Shown here: positions 24,701 to 34,421 of the stretch, piece by piece
Layout of the letters: every line of letters starts with the position of its first letter
Position numbering within the stretch: position 1 is the first letter of the stretch
NCBI GenBank assembly: GCA_963930655.1
Contig: OZ005601.1
Location: 14,123,501 to 14,187,500, forward strand
DNA from: Myrica gale
Lineage: Eukaryota; Streptophyta; Magnoliopsida; Fagales; Myricaceae
DNA length: 64,000 nucleotides
Direction: 5' to 3'
Translations under genes and position numbers: made by a program
The notes under the pieces: model-generated
Seen by the model: only the letters and a program-made list of their open reading frames with translations
Told to the model about the DNA's origin: nothing
Database searches by the model: none

Positions 24701-26095
24701 TGTTTTGATTGTATTATTCCATTATGATCCAAATGGCTACAACTAATGTTTTATCTCAAGTTTCAAATATTTATCCAATTGCAAAAGATAGGGGGAGTCA
24801 TCCCAAAACTATCAATTTATTGTCATCATCAAAAAGATAGATTGTTGGCTTTTATGCACAATCAATATTTTGATGATTTTAATAAATTGATCAAGTTTAT
24901 AAAATGGACATCTTCAAAGACAAAGACGACTTGATGTAAGAGCCAATTACTTGAAGAAAGAAAAACAAGAAGATGCAAGAAGCTCAAAGTGAAGATTCAA
25001 GACCTTAGGATATAATCATTGTAACTCTTTGTTTCACTTTTGATAAGGATTTAAATCAAGCACTTGCATATCTTTCAAAACGTGCATAAACCATTTTAAG
25101 TTTTGTTTGAAATATTAAAATATTTTTAAAGGTTTCAAAACACCCCAAACAAACTCTCAAACCCTTTATATACTTATGGGAAGTAAGTCTTTAAAATTGG
25201 GTGTTTAAAAGTGGTCAAAAACATGGTTTTAAATGAACCGGTCGATGAAAATTTTGTAGCAGTCGACCGCTACATGAAGCGGATGATCTTGACAGCATTC
25301 AAATTTATGACCGTTGGGCAGCGGCTACTTGAACCGGTCGACCGGTACATGACGCTGTCGATCGCTACAACCATAAAATTGTCAAATCGACCCCTAACGG
25401 CTATAAACGGCTAGTTTTCATATGTGACCTATAAATACACCTTCATTTCATTTAAAATGAAGAACCAACGACCACATATCATTTTTGTAGCTTGAGAAAT
25501 ATTCCAAAACTTCCTATTTCATATTTCTCATATTATTCACACAAATTACACTTTCACATCCTTGTCATTGTGTGAATCAAAAGAAATAGAGCTTTCAATA
25601 TTCTTATCCACTCTTTGAGAGAGTTTATCCTTGTATCTCATTATCCAAAATAGGTGTTTCCTTTAGTGAGGCTGTTCACTAAAGAAGAAGCTTTGACAGT
25701 GTATATCTCAAGCTTGGTGCGGTTGTGAGTGGTGAGCCAGAAAAGCCACTTGGGTGGGTTTGAGTGTTGAGCCCGGGAGAAAACACTTGTACGTTTCTCT
25801 AGCACCCGGAAGCTAGTGTGTAAAGCTATTGGAGAATAGTGGAAAACTTTAAGTCTCGGTGAAGGAGCTTGAGGGGTGGATGTATGCGGGTTTGCTGAAC
25901 TACCTAAAAATCGAGTGTTTGCTTCTCTTATCCCTTCTCTTTACTTTCAGCACATACTCACTCATATTGCATATTATACTTGTGTTAAAGTAGTATCTAC
26001 TAGCAAACACGTCTTTGGGGGTCAATACCGAAAAGTTTTAGAAAATCAATTCATCCCCTCTTGGGTTGCCTTAATCCTGTAAACTAGGACTTACA
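21715..26095 (+). mobile_element. SIRE-like copia element, gag only (non-autonomous)
   Basis: Two long terminal repeats, 21715-22949 and 24843-26095, both TGTTGG...CTTACA, differ at scattered sites and small indels. The flanks are GAAGT and GAAGC; shifting the boundary by one base gives a perfect 5-bp AGAAG repeat. The primer-binding site TGGTATCAGAGC (22952-22963) is complementary to initiator methionine tRNA. A polypurine-like tract AAAAAGATAGAT precedes the 3' LTR. Only gag is present; no protease, integrase or reverse transcriptase. The LTR carries the 14-bp palindrome ACCGGTCGACCGGT (about 22204 and 25332). It interrupts the CACTA interior between ...GATGAAG and CAAATTGTTCG. Confidence 0.85.
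22978..24003 (+). pseudogene. Copia gag with internal deletion and stops
   Basis: The frame opens with MTTSSFNNQVEELSTLRPPL and the copia gag signature YWKARVQIFIQSIDYDLW. After SLDVRAMNIFYCALDK and NAKEI a stop follows and the central UBN2-type region is lost; the text then jumps to an acidic segment (MAFEKDDEDDNEVLSSDDE), coiled-coil-like helices (23480-23720), and CHFYNKDEHLIFDC, the CX2CX4HX4C knuckle with its second Cys replaced by Tyr-Asn. A second stop lies at 23594. Gag would package the element RNA; this copy cannot make it. Confidence 0.8.
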
Positions 26096-26099
26096 GAAG

Positions 26100-27300
26100 C
26101 AAATTGTTCGCCATAATGGTAAGTACCATTGTAGTGTGCGTTCTCTTATCCGTTCGATTGGTACATCATAATTTGTTCTTGAGCTCTTTTTCCTCTGAGT
26201 GATATAAAGTAGGTTGACAATATGTTGTATTCGTTCTTGTTTGTGGTGAACTTTTGTTGTTGAAGATTTGTTAGGTTACTGAGTTTTAAATCTCACTCTG
26301 AATACTTTTACTGAGGAAAAGAATATTCGACTCTTTTGTTATACTTACCTTGTAAGAGAGTTGTGTTTCCAATTGGTGCATAGTTTTTAGATGCATTTAA
26401 TTTTATGTTCTTTCGCGGGTACTGGCCACTGAGACTTGATAAAACAACGCATACGTAACATAACTTCTTGGTGCAGAAAGGCATATTCTTTGTTTGTTTT
26501 GTCTCCAAATAATATCATCGATTAGTGGGAGGAGGGAAACTGCCATAACCCATTATTAAAAGATCATAGATTCATATTGCATAGCATTCTTGCCTGCAAG
26601 TGAGATAGACATAAAAACACACATTTTAACCTCCAGCGGACACGCCTAGCCTCATTTAAGATATTTACACTTCACCTTGAATTCTATTTGAGAGTAGTAT
26701 GTAGTCTTTCTTTTTTCTTTTCTTTTTTCCGGCTTTCGTTTTGTTGTCTTTTTATAGTTCTTTTTTTGTTGTTTTGTCTGGTATTAATTTCCTCCATCTT
26801 TTTTCAATATATAATATGAGTTCATTTAAAAAAAAATATTTACTTTTCAAGTCACATGGGAGAAAAGTAAAGGGAACTAGGAAGGGAGGAGGGATGATAC
26901 AATACAGTAGCAACTCCCTGGAAATGCCAAAATGATGACCCTTCCCTAGCAGAAAAATATTGGGCCCGCAAAAAACTCCACGACTATAAAGTTAAAAGAC
27001 CCGCCACCAATTCCTCTACTCCTTTCGCATTGCCATTTCATCTTTCTCCAACGTATTAGAAGAGTAGTTTTGTGGCCCAATTCTTTATTGCTCCGTCTTT
27101 GACAAAGGCTAATCTACATCATTGATATTGTACTGTAAGCGGTTAGAACCCATTTGGCATTGGGGAGCATATCTCCATTACACTTGCTCTGTCTCCATAT
27201 TCTCTCTCAAGGCTAAGGAATTGGTCAGTCGATGAGTTTCTGTGCTTTTTATTTTACATTACTCTACCAAAATTGTTCAGCATTTTACTTCACTCATGTC
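26100..27300. other. CACTA interior between the copia and the TNP1-like gene
   Basis: AT-rich, with intron-like stretches. No frame resembles a known protein. Confidence 0.4.
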
Positions 27301-27314
27301 ATTCTTTATATGTC

Positions 27315-28560
27315 ATGATTGCCTAGAAAAAGAGGTTGTGGACCAGCTAGAGGCACTGAGTTTGATAGGCTGCGAAAGAGTGGAAAGATTCCCATTAAGG
27401 GGAAGGAGAGGGCGAGGACGCCTTCAGATTATTGCACAAGGATTTATACTAAGAGGGTGACATACATTGTTAGGACGTTTGCGGACTTGGGCTGCAGAAG
27501 CTGGTCACATATAAAGAACGAGGATAAAAACGAGATATATAACCGTGTGCTGGTATGATTCAGTTAAACAAAATTTTCTTGATCTATTCTTTCAATAATT
27601 TTATACCTAAGATTATCATAGAGATTTACGTACAAGTGTTGATAATCACAACAAAAATTTGCAAGGAGATTTTGATCTTGATTGGGATCGATACGAAGAT
27701 CAGGAATGTATAAATTATCAATTTTATAAGGCATTCAAGAATTATAGGTTCAAACTGCATGGAATATACAAAAAGTTATAATCAAAAGATACTGTATGGG
27801 CCAACCCTCCACAAGAAGTTGATGCAGCAACATGGAACAAGCTTTGTGACCAATGGGAGAGCGGCGACTATCAGGTACATCATTTAATCAAATTAGTAGT
27901 ACATCCGGATCGTTAGTTGACAAGGAGTCAGATAAATTTTGTTTACAAGATCATATGTAATATCAAACTTGAGTATTTTTGTTATTAGAAATTGTGTGAA
28001 AAGAATGAAAACAATAGAAAGAAGCTGAAAATCCATCATACTACTGGCTCCAAGTCCATGCATCATTTAAGAGCGGAGAAGGTAACAAATTGGTGCTTTT
28101 TTGTTTTACTGTGGTGTTGCTGGAGATTTAAGCGCAATTATATATATATAATATTAATTTAATCTACTTATATTGCAATAAGAGAGGTGTGGATGCTATA
28201 TCCATTGATTTCTAGAAGAGAACATGTGTGCACAAGGATGAGACTTGGATCAATGACAAAGCGGAGGCATTACATGTTAGTTGTTTGTTTGAACCCATTA
28301 TTCAAACACATATGATGAATTAATCTTATGTTCTTTTGTGTTATGTATATTATACAGATGAAGATGGTTGAAATTTAGAGTGAGAGAAATCCTGGTAGGA
28401 ATGACTAGGTCTTTGAAGATGAGGTTTTGGAACAGGTGCTTGGACTAGTAGTCTGACCAATGATGTGCATGAACTAATTCAAAAGTACACCGCATATGCA
28501 GGTGCGAAGAACAAGATGAACAAATTAAGTTCCTGAAGGAAAAAAATTGAAGCTCAAAAC
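27315..28560 (+). pseudogene. TNP1-like (Transposase_24, Ptta/En/Spm) gene of the CACTA
   Basis: Exon-like blocks. 27319-27558: PRKRGCGPARGTEFDRLRKSGKIP, then TYIVRTFADLGCRSWSHIKN. 27665-27875: DFDLDWDRYEDQECINYQFY, then KLHGIYKKL, a stop, and TVWANPPQEVDAATWNKLCD. 27990-28080: KLCEKNENNRKKLKIHHTTGSKSMHHLR. 28190-28275: TCVHKDETWINDKAEAL. 28360-28450: MVEI, a stop, SERNPGRND and DEVLEQVLG. The order matches the second protein of plant CACTA elements, which binds subterminal repeats. Introns with GT/AG borders separate the blocks. In-frame stops show decay. Confidence 0.78.
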
Positions 28561-28619
28561 AGCAATAACCATAGTATTTAGGAAGGATGAATTTGGGAAT
28601 CAAAGGACTGAACAGTTTA

Positions 28620-29956
28620 TGAAGTACAACTAATTTAAGAATTTTAATATTATTGTTTTTTTAGTGGATGTACCTCACTAACCAAATTTGTGGTTATTGG
28701 ATCAATGTTTTGGTTCATAGTATTAATGTTTTATTAAGACATGGAACATCTGTGAGTTGTTTTTTTATATAAATCCTAATTATGTGCATTTAATTAGATC
28801 ATTAATAATTTTTAATCAGAATATCGTAAACAATTTTCTATCGGCCATATTATTGTTGTGGTAGTTTGTGGCTTTAGTGACCAGTACAAAAATAATTTAA
28901 TTTTAGTAAAAAAATCAGTTTACTGACCACTTTGGGATTGTCAATAAAATGTATTGGTAACGTGAATCAATCCGCCAATAAAATTAAATATATATCACTT
29001 AATATTGGTAAAAAAAAGGATTAATCCAACCATTATAAATTCACCCTTAAATTAATATATGGCCATTTTTGCATGATAGGGAATAGACTTTACTAACTAA
29101 GAATGAATGACGATACAAATTATTTAATGACCAGTAATAATTGGTAATGAAAAATTACCAACTACCAGATTCAGTTTGGAAAGCAAAGTTAGTTATTTTC
29201 CATTTCGTCGTGGTAAGAACATAGTTCAATTTCGACGCATAGATAACATGGTAGAAATCAATCATTGCAGACTAGAACATAAAGTCGTCATCAAAAGTCA
29301 TACGGTGACCATTTCATTTTCGTAACTAAATGGAATTTTTTGATAAAATAATAAATGATCACAATCGTATTGGTGTGACCATTTAGAAAATCATCGAAAA
29401 AAGATTTATAGGCACTAAATGAACAAAGTCAGTAAATTGTTTAAAGGACGAAACAATAGTGGTCATGACAATATTGTTAGTAACCATTTAAAAATTGTCA
29501 TGCGAAAGTAAAATAGAACGAGATTAGTCAACTGTTAGTAGTGACCGCATAAGACGATTGGACCGAACGTTGTTAGTGGTGACCAAATGATGCTAGTGGC
29601 TACTATTCACATAATGACGAGGAAAAAAGCATGTAAGAGTGACCACGTAAGACGAGTGGACAGAACGTTGTTAGAGGTGACCAAATGTATGTTGTGGCAA
29701 CTATTCACATATCGACAACATTAGCTCTAAAAAATGTTTAATTTAAAAAGATTATGTTGTTTAGGTGACCACTTTCGTCGTGAGAAATCAAACAAATACC
29801 GACGCTGTCATTTCGGGTCCAAACAAACTTCTCTAGATGAAGAAAAAATGACCAACGTTTGTCCACTAAATTTGGTCCACCTATTAACTGTAACGACTAG
29901 AAAGAGGTTTTAAGTGACCCATGTTCTGGTTATTATAAGCATTTTTTGTTGCAGTG
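28620..29956. repeat. Right subterminal zone of the nested CACTA
   Basis: Repeated GTGACCA/TGGTCAC-type motifs, including a near-duplicate block at 29540-29600 and 29635-29700 (GACCGCATAAGACGATTGGAC / GACCACGTAAGACGAGTGGAC). Closes at CAGTG, 29956. Confidence 0.65.
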
Positions 29957-29959
29957 AGA

Positions 29960-30245
29960 AGATGAGGGCATGTTGAACGACATCGTCTTGAATAATTGGT
30001 CTTTTTGTTTGAAGGGCGGTGAGGAGGCTGACACCTAGCGCGCGTGGCTGGGCTATTTTAACTGGACAAGTGTCACTCATTGATTGCTCATGACGTGAAT
30101 TTTAAAGTCATGTCAGCAATAGTCGTTAGAGGGTCTGACGACAAATGGATGGACACGATCTTAAAGGCCTAATTGTTGAAAACGTTATCTTATGGGCTTA
30201 TTTACAACATTTGCATACCTCAAGAGTCTTGAGTGCAGTTAAGCC
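29960..30245 (-). repeat. Right terminal inverted repeat of the MULE
   Basis: Partner of 14908-15193. The nested CACTA lies directly at its inner edge, so the CACTA inserted near the boundary of the MULE terminal repeat. Confidence 0.8.
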
Positions 30246-31347
30246 TAATTTTTAAGCCAGACATAAACTTCGGCTGAGATTTGTCAATTTTAAAAGCCTA
30301 TATCACTTTTTAAAACTTCATAGAAACTTACACAGTAATTTTTACATTTCGTTGTTTCGAAATACAAGTAACCGAACTTAAAAAATATCAAAGAACAAGA
30401 CAACTTGGCAATGGATTAACTACCACGATATTTTTATATTTACCGAAATAATGGACACAAAAAACTATATGAGACGAAGGTAACAATTAGATTTTAGGAA
30501 AAGTTGATTTTTAGCCTTTTTGGTTTTACACATTTTACAAAATATTGGTTATTCACTTTTAAACTTCAAAATTTAGATCCTTTAACTTTTCAAATTTTTA
30601 CAAAAATACCCTTACGTCAAGAGTCTGTCTTTCTTGTTAACGACAGCAATTACCACGTAAGTCTGAGGTCCACACGACATTGAAGTAAGCCATGTTATTT
30701 GCCGATCAAGCGTCCATGGCAAACATCGTCGTTAATAAGAGAGCGAATTGAGGAGCAAATTTCCCTTCGTCTGTCATTTTGGTTAAGTTCGGTGCATACC
30801 GTTTTGACATATCACTTGTAGTTCAAATAGAATGGTAATTTCTCCCTTTTCTTCATATAAACCCTAGACTGCAGTTAACTAGCAGGAATTCAAATTTATG
30901 CTATATATAGTGCAAAACTGAAAGCAAAAGACCTGTATAGTCACAACTGAAAAGGGAGAAAAAAAATGCCTTGTACTTCAAAGGAATTCAAATTTAGCCT
31001 GAAATAATCAAGAAATCCCAAGGTTATTAGGGTTTTAGATGCTCTAACAAGACGTTTCCCTTCTTCTGAAAAGGTGCTAAAGCATACAATTTAATTGATC
31101 AGAAATGAAGACCAAGATGATGTTGTTAAAACCAAACTCTAATATCAAATACATTTGAACAAGCACTTAGGGAAATCTAATATCAACAATGCATATAAAT
31201 TTGGAATTTAATCCTCTATCTAATGTAATGTAATTTGAAAATTGTTACAATCATAATATTGAATACCCAGCTTGTAAGCAAAAGACCTGTACGTAAAAAG
31301 CATTACAAACACCTAGGAGGCATTCTCTGGATATCATCTTTGAGCCA

Positions 31348-31563
31348 ATGAAATTGAAAATTCCTCAAAGGAGCAAGATCATTGTCCAATCGACCGAATA
31401 TCAATCCGAATCCAACAAAAAGCCAGCATTCCCCATTTGGTTGCAACAAACAAAAGGCTTACCTTTTCTCAAACATTTGGGGCAAGCAATCCCCACACGA
31501 GGACCTTTCGAAGCTCCTCTGCAACGCAACTTTGACGAGATCGTCACTGAGCTGAGTTCATAG
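31348..31563 (+). other. Unassigned open frame in the long-TIR element
   Basis: A 71-codon frame (+) and, on the minus strand over the same bases, a Cys-rich reading (IACPKCLRKGKPFVCCNQMG) could be parts of a captured exon. Neither is recognised; the minus-strand Cys spacing hints at a zinc-binding piece but this is weak. Confidence 0.2.
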
Positions 31564-31826
31564 CAATCTAAGGTTCATACGAAGAAAAGGGAAAAATTGT
31601 CATTCTATTCGAACTATAAGTGATGCCAAAACACAGTGTGCACCGAAGTTAACCAAAATGACAGACGGTTTCAAGAAAATGAAGGCAAATTTGGTCCTCA
31701 ATTCGCTCTCTTGTTAACGACGTCGTTTGCCATGGACGCTTAGTCGGCAAATAATATGGCTTACTTCAGTGCCATGTGGACCTCAAGCTTACGTGGTAAG
31801 TACTGCGTAAACAAGAAAGACAGACC

Positions 31827-32943
31827 TGTAATTCTTAGGATTAAGGCAGGGTGAATTGGAATTCCAAACTTTTTCGCTTTTAACCCCCAAAATCGTGTTT
31901 TTAGGTGGTTCATCAAACCCGCCTACATCTACCCCTCAAGCTCCTTTACCGAGCCTTAAGGTTTTTCCACTATCTTCCAAATAGTGTACATTAGCTTCCG
32001 GGTGCTAGAGAACCTGACAAGTGTTTTCTCGAGCTCAACACTCACAACCCAAGTGATTTTCGGGCTTACCACTCACTACCCAACCAAGCTTGAGATATAC
32101 CTTCTATGCTTCTTCTTTGGTGAATAGCCTCACTAAAGGAATCACCTCTTTTGGATAGGAAGATACAAGAAACACACTCTCAAAGAGTGAATAAGAAAAT
32201 TAAAAGCTCTATCTCTTTGCTTCACACAATGACAAGGATAAGAAAATGTGATTTGTGTGAATGATATGAGAAATATGAAATAATGAAGGTTCAAGATATT
32301 TCTCAAGCTATATAAATGATATATGGTCGATCTTCCTCGTTTATGAGGCTTAGAGATGTCTTTAAATATGCCTCATAAGAAAACTAGCTGTTTATAACCG
32401 TTAGGCGTTGATCTGACAAAATTCAAGATGAGTCGGTCGACCGCTGCAGGTTACCGTTACCCAACAGTGATAATGTCAGAACTCAACGGATCTATTTCAA
32501 AATATAAACCGGTCGAGTGCTTCTCCAACTGATCAACCTCCTTAACTTAAGCACATGATCAAGTTAATTTAAAACCATGATTTTGACCACTTACACCTAA
32601 TTTTAAAGACTAACTTATCATAAGTATATAAAAAGGTTTGTGAGTTCAATTGGGGTGTTTTGAAATCATCAAAACATTTTGATCTTCCAAACAAGAGTTA
32701 AAACAATTTAGGCACGTTTTGAAAGATATGCAAGTGTGGCTCAAACTTCAAATCCTTGTCGAAAGTGAAACTAAGAGTTACAAGATTATACCCTATGGTC
32801 TTGAATCTTCACTTTTGAGCTCCTTGCATTTTCTTGTCTTTGGCTTTTTGATAAAAATGTCTTTGCCTTTGAAGATGTCCATTTTGTAAACTTAATTCAT
32901 TTATTAAAATCATCAAAATATCGATTGTGAACAAAAGCCAACA
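31827..32943 (-). repeat. Solo LTR of the SIRE-like copia family (reversed)
   Basis: The stretch is the reverse complement of the LTRs at 21715 and 24843. It starts TGTAATTCTTAGGATTAAGG (from ...CTTACA) and ends AAAAGCCAACA (from TGTTGGCTTTT). No internal region or second LTR is present. Flanks AGACC and TGATC do not match, so either a deletion accompanied the loss of the rest or recombination joined LTRs of two insertions. Confidence 0.85.
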
Positions 32944-32997
32944 TGATCAATATGTAAAAAGGTGCAAAACCTAGAGCCTACAATTTAAATTTTCCTA

Positions 32998-34130
32998 GAT
33001 TTTTAATAGATGGAGCACCTTACAACAGATGAGCGTAACAGCTGCCAAAGTCAACTACGATATCTACTTTATACGGTCTAAGGGAGTCTAAAGTATAATT
33101 TTTCGGTTTAAATACTCGAACAATCCCTATTCACCTTGTGACAGTTTAGTCCCTATAGTACAAGATTGAATGATTTGGTCCATGTAGTCACCAAAACGAG
33201 ACCCATATAGGTCCTTCTATCCATCTATTCTCTAACGGAAACCGCTGACTTGTTACTTATAAACACATTAGACCCGCTTATCGAGTGACACGTGTTCACT
33301 ATGTTGAATGTACATGCCCAATCAGCATAATAACTCTACAACTTGTCTTGTTTTGGTGACCACGAATCGTTCAATCCGATATCACAAGGACAAAATTATC
33401 ACAAAGTGAAACCATAGAACTGTTTGTATTTAGGCCTAATTTTTCATACCTCACAGAAAACAGAAATGAGAAAAGGAGACAGTGCTACCCGTGGATCACA
33501 TCCGATGAGTAATGTTGTTCCAGCAATACATGGCCAAGAAAGAGCCAAAATGTGGCCTCCACCATGAGGAAAGCTGGGGCAACCCGCACCCGTGTGTGTC
33601 CAGGGGGAATCTGTGAGATCTGGAAACGTACGTCAACAATCACAAAACGGTAAACTTTGTCGAGCAGTGTAACCAGTTCGGCGTTCGAAATAGAAAAGCT
33701 CCAGATCGAAATTGAGGAACCCAAATTTATAGCTTCAAACAATTGATTGATTCTGCTGTTTCTCCTTTGGGTTCGCTCTCGCCGTCCCCCTTCCTGGTAG
33801 CGTCTCTGCCTCCGCTGTGGTAACTTTTTCTCCCTTTGGGTCGACAGTCCCTCGGTCTTGTTGATGATATGGAAATTCGGGAACATTCTATCAAGACTGG
33901 ATTTGTCTCCACTTTACTTCTATTTCGATTTCTCTTGTTAATGCACTATCCTATACTCTGCTCCAGGAAGACAAAAAGCCCATCACTCATCACTCAAGTA
34001 GGATTAATTGGGCTGTCATTTCGTGATCAATATCGGACGCCCGTGTGCTCAGACAGTTCACATGGGACCGGGTCTTCCCATCAGACTCAGGCTCTTTAGG
34101 ATGGAAAGCCCATTCACACCTATAAGCCAC
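32998..34130. other. Intergenic region downstream of RS31
   Basis: 33100-33440 looks like decayed transposon sequence (CTCGAACAATCCC...GGCCTAATTTTTC type). A 133-codon minus frame (33485-33886) and overlapping frames around 33730-34100 have no recognisable domain; weak evidence for a gene. Confidence 0.35.
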
Positions 34131-34421
34131 TGTAAATGCTACTGTGTACAAGAAATGTAAAAGGAAAACGCTTTAAACATAATAACATAATGTCATGGCA
34201 ACATACAACCCAAGCAATATACTAGAACCGAACCAAAAATACACTAATATCCCCCACGATCACTACTAATTAGCTAATATAAAAAACGCATACAAATGAT
34301 AATTCCCCAACCCATATGCCGGGCGGCTTCCTAATCCTGCAATATGTACCTAAAACTAGAAACTAGGAGCAATACAACTCGACGTGAGCTTTTGCTACTT
34401 TCAAGAACAGGGGATTCTTGT

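Larger units (their letters stand above)
20687..29956. mobile_element. CACTA element with TNP1-like gene, nested in the MULE
   Basis: The left end reads CACTAACTACAACAAAAAG at 20687 and the right end reads TTTTTTGTTGCAGTG, closing at 29956; reversed, the right end is CACTGCAACAAAAAA. The left end carries four extra bases (CACTA-ACTACAACA). The 3-bp duplication AGA flanks both sides (20684-20686 and 29957-29959). Subterminal zones repeat GTGACCA-type motifs. Inside are a Transposase_24-type gene and a nested copia element. No TNP2-type transposase is seen, so it would depend on another copy. Length 9270 bases with the nested copia. Confidence 0.82.
14908..30245. mobile_element. MuDR-type MULE with nested insertions
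   Basis: The 9-bp direct repeat TAATTTTTA occurs at 14899-14907 and 30246-30254. Between them sit inverted ends starting GGCTTAATTGCA on the left and, reversed, GGCTTAACTGCA on the right. The ends stay recognisably similar for about 280 bases (blocks such as AACAATTAGG, CCATTTGTCGTCA and TTGCTGACAT are shared). A long TIR and a 9-bp duplication are diagnostic of Mutator-like elements. Inside are a degenerate MURA transposase gene (+, 16.0-18.6 kb) and a GRF zinc-finger fragment (-). Removing the nested CACTA (20687-29956) leaves an element of about 6.1 kb. Confidence 0.88.
30490..32997. mobile_element. Second long-TIR (MULE/foldback-like) element
   Basis: The left arm (about 30490-30875) and the right arm (about 31575-31826, continuing 32944-32997) are inverted copies. 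Shared text includes TTTGCCATGGACGCTT, AATTCGCTCTCTT, ACTTCA.TG.C.TGTGGACCTC and AAGAAAGACAGA. The right arm is interrupted by a solo LTR (31827-32943), after which AATATGTAAAAAGGTGCAAAACC lines up with the outer left arm; about 70 bases are missing at the junction. No clean 9-bp duplication was identified. The interior (30880-31570) encodes no transposase. Confidence 0.65.

Noticed and set aside
33485..33886. 133-codon minus frame
   Set aside because: No recognised motif, overlaps a frame of similar quality in another phase, and no promoter or splice support; kept only as unassigned.
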